DNA from: an uncultured Erysipelotrichaceae bacterium
GTDB lineage: Bacteria > Bacillota_I > Bacilli_A > Erysipelotrichales > Erysipelotrichaceae
DNA: 6,330 nucleotides
Direction of reading: 5' to 3'
Assembly (NCBI GenBank): GCA_947575425.1
Contig: CANPNQ010000065.1
Location: 1 to 6,330 of the forward strand
This document shows positions 1-4,378 of the stretch, in pieces. The notes beneath the pieces are model-generated. The model did not search any database. It saw only the letters and a list, made by a program, of their open reading frames with translations, and was not told the DNA's origin. The stretch's first letter is position 1, and each line of letters begins with the position of its first letter. The translations under genes and the position numbers were made by a program.

Positions 1-54
1 TTCACAAAAGCGATCCTTGCATCCGTGAACATCGCTCATTACATAAACAGACAT
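1..54 (-). CDS. Metallophosphoesterase (calcineurin-like), 5' end only
   Basis: Partial gene, cut by the window edge after 18 codons. Reading leftward from ATG at 54-52 gives MSVYVMSDVHGCKDRFCE. The hydrophobic strand followed by S-D-V-H-G is the first metal-binding motif (DxHG) of calcineurin-like phosphoesterases, in which the Asp and His bind the dinuclear metal centre. The following G-C-x-D/E pattern resembles the bacterial PrpE/ApaH/serine-threonine phosphatase-like group, so the likely reaction is metal-dependent phosphomonoester or dinucleotide hydrolysis in the cytoplasm; the substrate cannot be told from 18 residues. The start is supported by an AAAGGAG ribosome binding site at 68-62 with a 7-nt spacer. 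It has its own promoter at 138-166 and follows a terminator, so it is probably a separate transcription unit from the thrS operon. Confidence 0.8.
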   Translation of the reverse strand, partial: MSVYVMSDVHGCKDRFCE

Positions 55-137
55 GCGACCACTCCTTTCCACTTCCCTTATTGCAAAGCATTTAGAATGA
101 CAAAATCAAACCTTTTTTCAAAGCGTCCTTTTCCAAA

Positions 138-166
138 AGAATAGCAGTTTTCCCCTGTTTTGACAA
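138..166 (-). promoter_or_regulatory. Predicted sigma-A promoter for the phosphoesterase gene
   Basis: On the minus strand, TTGTCA (166-161) and TATTCT (143-138) are separated by exactly 17 nt. A TG dinucleotide sits one base before the -10 (extended -10, TGCTATTCT). Transcription would start near 131, giving a leader of about 77 nt before the ATG at 54. It lies just downstream of the terminator at 192-218, which fits a new transcription unit. Sequence match only. Confidence 0.6.
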
Positions 167-191
167 GTCATATGCCAAGATCCGCCCATAG

Positions 192-218
192 AAAAGGGAT
201 ACCTGATTCCAGTATCCC
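192..218 (-). terminator. Rho-independent terminator ending the thrS-lipoprotein operon
   Basis: On the minus strand, GGGATA plus CTG pairs with CAG plus TATCCC, with a four-base loop and one unpaired base. An alternative register pairs GGGATAC with GTATCCC. The stem is followed directly by TTTTC. It lies 68 nt downstream of the lipoprotein stop codon and just upstream of the phosphoesterase promoter, as expected for an operon end. The T-run is short (four). Confidence 0.75.
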
Positions 219-226
219 GCTGCTTG

Positions 227-277
227 TGCGATAAACTCGCATTATGACCTTCAACAAAGCTGTATGCTGTTATCGCA
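227..277. repeat. 8-bp inverted repeat TGCGATAA / TTATCGCA
   Basis: TGCGATAA at 227-234 is perfectly repeated in inverse orientation as TTATCGCA at 270-277, with a 35-nt spacer, between the lipoprotein stop and the terminator. In the operon transcript the arms could form a long-loop hairpin in the 3' untranslated region. Otherwise the stretch 219-285 holds nothing recognisable. No function is assigned and chance is possible. Confidence 0.3.
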
Positions 278-285
278 GTGCTGTC

Positions 286-1170
286 TCACTTGCTTAGCAT
301 CTCCTCATCAAAAGTAATGTCAAATAGACTTAGAAAATCACTGACTTCCTGTGTCACCTCTGTCGCCTTAACATAGCGCAGATTTTGTCTTTCCCATGAG
401 GCGAGCGCCAGTGAGGCACTTGGAATCCCCAACTCCTCAATACCGATCGCATCCATACGTGAGATCAGCTGTTCCTGATCCTGTGTCTCCTCACGTAAAA
501 AGCGTTCCATTTCTGCCAGTGCAGCTGCACTCCTTGTTTCACTGCCCTGCTTTACAAAGACAGCAGCCTGCGGATAGCCTTTGCTCTCTCCATCCTCCGC
601 CTCCTGCAAATCCTTGATAATCGAGAGGGAAATGCCTTGCTCCTTTGCCTTCGCGATTGTTGCGCTCACTGCCGGCTCTGCCAACAAGCCCGCCTGTACC
701 TTGCCGCTTAACAGCTGTGCTTGAACATCCTGAACACTGTTATAATAAGTGACATTCTCATGCATGCCATAGCTGTTTAAAATCTTTCCCGGCACGGCAT
801 TTTCTCCAAATGCCGCAAAGGGATCGCCGTTTTGATAAGTATCGGTTGCGACGATATAGAGATTGCCCCAAGTAATGACAGCGGTTAACCGATAGGCACT
901 GCTGTCCGCCTCGATCATCTTTGCCCCCAAATTGATCGGCGCAATGATCACATCGTATTCTCCATCATTTTTTGCCAATTCAACACTTAATACATCGCTT
1001 CCCGCAACACTTGTGACATCGCCATAGGCACTGTTATAAAGGGAAAGCACGGAGAGCGCCGGCGCCCCTTGAGGCACCAATACCTGGATTTTTTCCGGCT
1101 TCTTTGAACCATTGTGGCAGCCTGCCAGTAAGCATACCAGCAATGCCGCAAATAATCTTTTGCATTTCAT
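286..1170 (-). CDS. ABC-transporter-type solute-binding lipoprotein (type 2 periplasmic-binding fold)
   Basis: A 294-residue lipoprotein. Residues 2-5 (KCKR) are basic, 6-15 hydrophobic, and LAGC at 15-18 is a lipobox with Cys18 as the lipidated residue, so the mature protein is anchored outside the membrane. The body resembles NMT1/SsuA/TauA-like binding proteins. A strand leads into P-Q-G-A-P-A near 33-38, then comes YDVIIAPINLGAKM at 72-85, TWGNLYIVAT at 100-109 and LLAEPAVSA at 162-170. These are typical of two-lobed receptors that deliver a small solute to an ABC permease. No permease or ATPase gene is in the window, so the partner is elsewhere or the protein acts alone; the ligand is unknown. 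ATG at 1170 is 4 nt after the thrS TGA. AAAGGAG at 1190-1184, inside the end of thrS, is its RBS, with a rather long 13-nt spacer; no in-frame start lies closer. Translational coupling to thrS and T-box control are likely. Confidence 0.82.
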   Translation of the reverse strand: MKCKRLFAALLVCLLAGCHNGSKKPEKIQVLVPQGAPALSVLSLYNSAYGDVTSVAGSDVLSVELAKNDGEYDVIIAPINLGAKMIEADSSAYRLTAVITWGNLYIVATDTYQNGDPFAAFGENAVPGKILNSYGMHENVTYYNSVQDVQAQLLSGKVQAGLLAEPAVSATIAKAKEQGISLSIIKDLQEAEDGESKGYPQAAVFVKQGSETRSAAALAEMERFLREETQDQEQLISRMDAIGIEELGIPSASLALASWERQNLRYVKATEVTQEVSDFLSLFDITFDEEMLSK

Positions 1171-1174
1171 CGTA

Positions 1175-2905
1175 TCATCGCTTCTCCTTTACCTCGTCGC
1201 AAAGCTGAGCGATGCACGCATCCAAGGAAAGCGTCGCACTGTCCTTAGACATCGCACGCCTAATTGTAACACTATGATTCTCCGCTTCCCCATCCCCAAC
1301 CACAAGTTGAACTGGGATTTTACGCATCTGTGCTTCTCTGATGCGATAGCCGAGTTTTTCATTGCGGGCATCTACACTGCATCGAAAGCCGCTAGCCTGT
1401 AATGCTTCCTTGACTTGCTTTGCATATTCTAAATGACGCTCATGATGTACAGGAACCACAACAATCTGTTTCGGAGCCAGCCACAGTGGGAAATGTCCCG
1501 CATAATGCTCAATCAAAATACCGATAAAACGCTCGATCGATCCGAAGATCACTCGATGCAGCATCACCGGACGCGCTTTACTGCCATCCTTCTCCACATA
1601 GGTAATGTCAAAGCGCTCCGGCAAATTCATATCCAACTGAATTGTTCCACACTGCCATACCCTGCCTAAGCTGTCCTTGATATGAAAATCCAGCTTCGGT
1701 CCATAAAAGGCGCCATCGCCCGGATTGATCTTATACGCCTTACCCGCATGTTCGCAGGCTGCCGCAAGCGCCGTCTCACTTTTTTCCCAAACCGCTAAAG
1801 AACCGATGTATTTATCCTGCGGTCTGGTGGATAGTTCAATCTCGTAGGTCAGATGAAACATCTTATAGAAACGATCGATAAAGCGAATCAGCGCAATGAC
1901 TTCACTTTCAATCTGATCGAGACGCATATAGATGTGCGCATCATCCTGTGTAAAGGTACGTACTCGGAATAAACCGTTCAATGCGCCGCTCGCCTCATGG
2001 CGATGCACCTGTCCCAACTCGCCCATGCGCATCGGCAGATCTTTATAAGAATGAAGTCCGTTTTTAAATACCAACAAAGAGCCGGGGCAATTCATTGGCT
2101 TGATCGCAAACTGACGATCATCCACCATAGAGATATACATATTCTCTCCATAATTATCCCAATGCCCGCTGGTTTCCCATAGCTCACGACTCATCATGAT
2201 CGGGGTCTTGATAAATTCATATCCTTCCTTGGTATGCTCCTCATACCAGAAGCTTTCCAACAAATTGCGCAGGATCATACCATCCGGCAAAAAGAATGGC
2301 ATACCGGGTGCATATTCACTCATCATAAACAAGCCCATTTCTCTTCCCAGCTTCTTGTGATCACGCTTTTTTGCTTCTTCCAGCAAGGCAAGGTGTTCCT
2401 CCAGTTCCTCCTTCGTCTCGAAACAAACACCATAGATCCGCTGTAACATCTTATTGTTCGCATCGCCCTTCCAATAAGCACCAGAATGCTTCATCAGCTT
2501 AAAATTCTTACACTGCTTGACACTTTCTACATGAGGTCCGCGACAAAGATCGACAAACTCACCCTGACGATATACGGTAATGCTGCCATCCTCCAGATCT
2601 TGGATTAATTCCAATTTGTAAGGATCCTGCGCAAACATAGCCAGCGCCTCCTCCTTACTGATCTCCTCACGAATGATCCGCTTGCCATCCTTGGCAATTT
2701 TTTTCATTTCCTTTTCAATCTTTTCTAGATCCTCATCCTTGATGACATCCTCTCCCAGATCTATGTCATAATAAAACCCTTCTGACACCACTGGACCTAC
2801 CCAAAACTTCGCCTGCGGATATAAACGTTTCACCGCCTGTGCCATCATATGCGCACACGAATGATTCAACACATTTAATTTTGCATCCTCTTTAAAATCT
2901 ACCAT
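1175..2905 (-). CDS. thrS: Threonyl-tRNA synthetase lacking the N-terminal TGS domain
   Basis: A 576-residue class II aminoacyl-tRNA synthetase that attaches threonine to tRNA-Thr in the cytoplasm. The editing domain starts almost at once: HSCAH at 15-19 supplies the two His of the HxxxH motif, and DLCRGPH at 119-125 supplies Cys121 and His125. The catalytic core holds MNCPGS (271-276; Cys273), the motif 2 region GELGQVHRHEASG (295-307), DDAHIY (321-326; His324) and MLHR (448-451; His450). Cys273, His324 and His450 match the zinc ligands that recognise threonine. Motif 3 is GSIERFIGILIEHY (455-468). The anticodon-binding domain covers about 475-576. The family is usually about 640 residues with a TGS domain of about 60 residues in front; that domain is absent. 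It is not a mis-called start: ATG follows AAGGAG (2920-2915, 9-nt spacer), and the T-box terminator ends only 5 nt before this RBS. First gene of a two-gene operon. Confidence 0.97.
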   Translation of the reverse strand: MVDFKEDAKLNVLNHSCAHMMAQAVKRLYPQAKFWVGPVVSEGFYYDIDLGEDVIKDEDLEKIEKEMKKIAKDGKRIIREEISKEEALAMFAQDPYKLELIQDLEDGSITVYRQGEFVDLCRGPHVESVKQCKNFKLMKHSGAYWKGDANNKMLQRIYGVCFETKEELEEHLALLEEAKKRDHKKLGREMGLFMMSEYAPGMPFFLPDGMILRNLLESFWYEEHTKEGYEFIKTPIMMSRELWETSGHWDNYGENMYISMVDDRQFAIKPMNCPGSLLVFKNGLHSYKDLPMRMGELGQVHRHEASGALNGLFRVRTFTQDDAHIYMRLDQIESEVIALIRFIDRFYKMFHLTYEIELSTRPQDKYIGSLAVWEKSETALAAACEHAGKAYKINPGDGAFYGPKLDFHIKDSLGRVWQCGTIQLDMNLPERFDITYVEKDGSKARPVMLHRVIFGSIERFIGILIEHYAGHFPLWLAPKQIVVVPVHHERHLEYAKQVKEALQASGFRCSVDARNEKLGYRIREAQMRKIPVQLVVGDGEAENHSVTIRRAMSKDSATLSLDACIAQLCDEVKEKR

Positions 2906-2924
2906 GCTATCTTACTCCTTCCAT

Positions 2925-2956
2925 AAAAAAAGACTGCGCTCAAAGGACGTCAGTCT
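2925..2956 (-). terminator. T-box regulated intrinsic terminator
   Basis: AGACTG (2956-2951) pairs with CAGTCT (2936-2931), extended by CGT/GCG-type pairs (2949-2947 with 2939-2937) after a bulged A. Seven consecutive Ts follow (2931-2925). It lies immediately ahead of the thrS RBS and overlaps the antiterminator, so it is conditional rather than constitutive. Confidence 0.9.
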
Positions 2957-2975
2957 GTACGCGGTACCACCTTTG
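2941..2975 (-). promoter_or_regulatory. T-box antiterminator element
   Basis: On the minus strand CAAAGG (2975-2970) pairs perfectly with CCTTTG (2946-2941). The seven-base bulge TGGTACC (2969-2963) is left open for the tRNA acceptor end, and GCG (2962-2960) pairs with CGT (2949-2947). This is the classic antiterminator form. It uses bases 2951-2941 region that the terminator also needs, so the two folds exclude each other. Confidence 0.9.
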
Positions 2976-3162
2976 TTCATGGATCATCCTCTTTGCAATC
3001 CATGCCCTCAACCTCTGCGTAACGTGCAGGAAACGATACAACCTTTCGGAGGACAGCTCCAAGGGAGTAAGCCATGATGCTCTCAACGATCTTTCAGCGA
3101 CCGATCGTCTCTCTGATCAAGCCTTCATCACTCATATCCTTTTCATCGCTTTTACAGACACA

Positions 3163-3191
3163 TTTATACAACAATTCACATCATTTGTCAA
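3163..3191 (-). promoter_or_regulatory. Sigma-A promoter of the thrS operon
   Basis: Minus strand: a perfect -35 TTGACA (3191-3186), a 17-nt spacer, and -10 TATAAA (3168-3163; 5 of 6 consensus bases). The predicted start near 3156 places the whole T-box stem I inside the transcript, which supports the assignment. The -35 overlaps the end of a small open frame at 3181-3303. Confidence 0.85.
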
Positions 3192-3303
3192 TAGATTTGC
3201 CCATTTCCCATATCGCTATTCCTTCACCGAGTCTTATCTGCTTATGCAATATCCATCGATGAAGCACTTGTTCCTCGCCCGTCATTTCCTTCATCTCTAT
3301 CAT
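3181..3303 (-). CDS. Possible 40-residue small ORF upstream of thrS (unrecognised, doubtful)
   Basis: ATG at 3303 opens a 40-codon frame ending at TGA 3183-3181, just overlapping the thrS -35 box. The peptide begins MIEMKEMTGEEQVLHRW and ends GEGIAIWEMGKSIDK; it is charged and soluble-looking, with no membrane segment. The frame stays open upstream to about 3399 without another ATG (roughly 72 codons stop to stop). No clear ribosome binding site precedes the ATG, and I recognise no family. It could be a real small protein, the worn-down 3' end of a larger gene, or chance. The rest of the gap 3192-3574 is AT-rich and holds the recombinase promoter and dyads listed separately. Confidence 0.2.
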   Translation of the reverse strand: MIEMKEMTGEEQVLHRWILHKQIRLGEGIAIWEMGKSIDK

Positions 3304-3422
3304 TTTTACATTCAGATGAAAAAATTTTCTATTTTTCAATGTGCCATTATTTACCAATTCAAAAAAAAAGCGATTGATATAAGTAAATAATAAAGAAATT
3401 CATATAAAAGGCGCTAACAAAG

Positions 3423-3446
3423 TGTGACATTTAGAAAATTGTTACA
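3423..3446. repeat. Imperfect dyad TGTGACA / TGTTACA upstream of recombinase
   Basis: TGTGACA (3423-3429) and TGTTACA (3440-3446) form an inverted repeat with 6 of 7 arm positions complementary, around a 10-nt AT-rich centre. The right arm overlaps the predicted -35 of the recombinase. The size (24 bp) suits either a regulator operator or one dimer site for a small serine recombinase. Function is inferred from position only. Confidence 0.35.
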
Positions 3447-3471
3447 GATATATCACAAAAAGTGATAAAAT
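3442..3471 (+). promoter_or_regulatory. Predicted promoter of the serine recombinase gene
   Basis: Plus strand: -35 TTACAG (3442-3447), an 18-nt spacer, and extended -10 TGATAAAAT (TG at 3463-3464, TAAAAT at 3466-3471). The predicted start is near 3478, giving a leader of about 97 nt that contains a short ORF and an inverted repeat. The -35 is a weak match, so the extended -10 carries most of the support. Confidence 0.5.
3451..3467. promoter_or_regulatory. Dyad TATCAC-AAAAA-GTGATA inside the recombinase promoter
   Basis: A perfect 6-bp inverted repeat (3451-3456 and 3462-3467) around five As. It occupies the promoter spacer and touches the first two bases of the -10 box. A protein bound here would block polymerase, so it is a plausible operator, possibly for autorepression by the recombinase. 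No binding protein can be named from sequence. Confidence 0.4.
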
Positions 3472-3475
3472 AGTA

Positions 3476-3556
3476 ATGTCTGAGGGGAGTCATATACGCT
3501 TGGCAAAAATTGGTATACCACTTAACCGGGAAATTACGTATCATTTTGTTAAGTGA
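3476..3556 (+). CDS. Possible leader peptide ORF ahead of the recombinase (26 codons)
   Basis: ATG at 3476 opens 26 codons ending at TGA 3554-3556, 18 nt before the recombinase ATG. The ATG lies only 4 nt past the predicted -10, so the likelier start is the in-frame TTG at 3500-3502. That start has GGGGAG at 3484-3489 with a 10-nt spacer and would give an 18-residue peptide reading LAKIGIPLNREITYHFVK (initiator Leu codon read as Met). Both arms of the CACTTAAC/GTTAAGTG repeat lie inside its 3' half, and the stop codon overlaps the second arm, so ribosome movement could alter folding ahead of the recombinase RBS. The start resembles the MAKIGYARVS opening common in serine recombinases, so a relic of another recombinase gene is an alternative. 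Speculative. Confidence 0.25.
   Translation: MSEGSHIRLAKIGIPLNREITYHFVK
3511..3520. repeat. Perfect 10-bp palindrome TGGTATACCA
   Basis: A self-complementary 10-mer in the recombinase leader that abuts and overlaps by two bases the CACTTAAC arm of the next inverted repeat. It could be half of a composite recombinase or regulator site. It is short enough to be chance. Confidence 0.3.
3519..3555. repeat. Inverted repeat CACTTAAC-N21-GTTAAGTG before the recombinase
   Basis: Perfect 8-bp arms at 3519-3526 and 3548-3555 with a 21-nt spacer. The palindrome TACGTA (3535-3540) lies almost at the centre, with AAAT and ATTT flanks. A near-symmetric site of about 37 bp next to its own serine recombinase gene is a candidate crossover or accessory site. 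In RNA it would form a hairpin ending 9 nt ahead of the recombinase ribosome binding site, so translational control is the main alternative. Confidence 0.45.
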
Positions 3557-3574
3557 GCTAAAAAGAGGTGTCAT

Positions 3575-4216
3575 ATGAGAAAAACGTATGGTTATGTTCG
3601 CGTATCCACCAAGGATCAGAATGAAGCGAGACAATACTTGGAGCTGCTGGAATTCGGGATAGAAGAAAAAAACATTTATATGGATAAACTGAGCGGAAAG
3701 GATTTCAATCGTCCCTCTTATCATAAACTGGTATATAAAAAAATCAAGCCCGGAGATCTCTTGGTCATTAAAAGCATTGATCGTCTGGGCAGGAATTATA
3801 ATGAGATCCTACAGGAATGGAAGTATATCACCAAAGAAAAAAATGTAGATATCAAGATCTTGGATATGCCTTTGCTAGATACCGATCAAAACAAGGATCT
3901 GATCGGTACGCTGATCGGCGATATCGTTTTACAGCTTTTATCGTTTGTAGCAGAGAACGAACGTGTGAACATTCATCAGCGACAGGCGGAAGGAATCCGA
4001 GCCGCAAAGCTGCGCGGGGTACGCTTTGGTCGTCCTGAGATTCCATTACCTGATGATTTTGAGGATATCTTGGAAAACTGGCAAGGCGGCGGGCTTGCCT
4101 CAAAGGATGCCATAGCGATATCCGGCTTAAAATACAGCACCTTCTATAAAAAGGCCAAGGTGATCAAGGAGCGCAAGCAAAAGGAAAAACAAACCTATAC
4201 CGGATATGATCGTTGA
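3575..4216 (+). CDS. Small serine recombinase (resolvase/invertase family)
   Basis: A 213-residue site-specific recombinase that cuts and rejoins DNA through a 5'-phosphoserine link. YGYVRVSTKDQ at 5-15 carries the nucleophile Ser11 with the supporting Arg9. SIDRLGRNYNEI at 67-78 carries the active-site Asp69, Arg70 and Arg73. The stretch around 110-150 (LLSFVAENER, then RQAEGIRAAKLRGVRFGRP) is the dimer-forming helix and the hinge. Residues about 160-195 form a small helix-turn-helix DNA-binding domain (SKDAIAISGLKYSTFYKKAK). Length and order match Tn3/Tn552 resolvases and Hin/Pin invertases, not large serine integrases. All key residues are present, so it should be active. GAGGTG at 3565-3570 lies 4 nt before the ATG. 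No transposase, terminal repeats or cargo are visible, so this is a solitary copy. Resolvase versus invertase cannot be decided from the protein alone. Confidence 0.93.
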   Translation: MRKTYGYVRVSTKDQNEARQYLELLEFGIEEKNIYMDKLSGKDFNRPSYHKLVYKKIKPGDLLVIKSIDRLGRNYNEILQEWKYITKEKNVDIKILDMPLLDTDQNKDLIGTLIGDIVLQLLSFVAENERVNIHQRQAEGIRAAKLRGVRFGRPEIPLPDDFEDILENWQGGGLASKDAIAISGLKYSTFYKKAKVIKERKQKEKQTYTGYDR

Positions 4217-4280
4217 ATGGATTGCTTCTACGCATACCCTCTGTATTGACAAGCATAATAACATCATAAAAAATCATAAG

Positions 4281-4312
4281 TGCTTATGCGCCTCACCGTC
4301 AAGACATAAGCA
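4281..4312 (-). repeat. Inverted repeat TGCTTATG / CATAAGCA, possible weak second terminator
   Basis: TGCTTATG (4281-4288) and CATAAGCA (4305-4312) are perfect 8-bp inverted arms with a 16-nt spacer. A further CATAAG copy at 4275-4280 gives an alternative small hairpin with 4283-4288. Read on the minus strand the structure is followed by a run of six Ts (about 4273-4268), so it may back up the terminator at 4312-4340 for the DUF2207 gene. The T-run is some bases away from the larger stem. Confidence 0.4.
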
Positions 4313-4340
4313 AAAAAGGCAAACCGTGATTCGCCTTTTT
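4312..4340. terminator. Bidirectional terminator between converging genes
   Basis: AAAAAGGC (4313-4320) pairs with GCCTTTTT (4333-4340), with a 12-nt loop that can close by two more A-T pairs after a mismatch. Read on the plus strand the stem ends in five Ts, and on the minus strand in six Ts, so it can stop the recombinase transcript and the DUF2207 transcript. It sits in the 162-nt gap between their stop codons. Confidence 0.75.
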
Positions 4341-4378
4341 GTATGCTTGATCTAGCACATATACAGCATATGGCGCTT

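Larger units (their letters stand above)
2925..3156 (-). promoter_or_regulatory. T-box riboswitch leader of thrS (tRNA-Thr sensing)
   Basis: The minus-strand leader between the promoter and thrS has the T-box landmarks. Stem I: GGATA (3139-3135) pairs with TGTCC (3055-3051), TGATG (3130-3126) with CATCA (3079-3075), and ACGATC (3108-3103) with GATCGT (3091-3086). AGAGAG is at 3114-3109 and the conserved-type loop GGTCGCTGAAA at 3102-3092. The specifier loop reads CTTACTCCCTTGGAGC; ACT at 3068-3066 is the likely Thr specifier codon, placed just before the conserved TTGGAG. A stem III-like CTGC/GCAG hairpin and a CATGGAT/ATCCATG hairpin (3004-2998 / 2984-2978) follow. The T-box core AAGGTGGTACCGCG is at 2973-2960; its TGGT can pair with a tRNA ACCA end. 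Uncharged tRNA-Thr should stabilise antitermination. The leader start is inferred from the promoter. Confidence 0.95.

Noticed and set aside
3074..3262. Plus-strand open frame of 62 codons
   Set aside because: It runs antisense through the thrS T-box leader and promoter, has no good ribosome binding site, and its sequence is fully explained by the structured RNA on the other strand.
3323..3440. AATTTTCTA / TAGAAAATT inverted repeat 100 nt apart, considered as ends of an invertible promoter
   Set aside because: Only 9 AT-only-rich base pairs with no extension, expected fairly easily by chance in such AT-rich DNA; the enclosed segment has no promoter that would drive either neighbour in the flipped state.
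3431..3724. Minus-strand frame of 97 codons
   Set aside because: It overlaps the recombinase promoter and the conserved N-terminal catalytic region on the opposite strand, and its protein resembles no family.
4246..4273. TTGACA resembling a plus-strand -35 box after the recombinase
   Set aside because: No convincing -10 lies at 16-18 nt, no plus-strand gene follows, and a terminator comes next.
3423..4340. Recombinase gene considered as part of an insertion sequence or transposon
   Set aside because: No terminal inverted repeats or target-site duplications could be seen around it, and there is no transposase frame.
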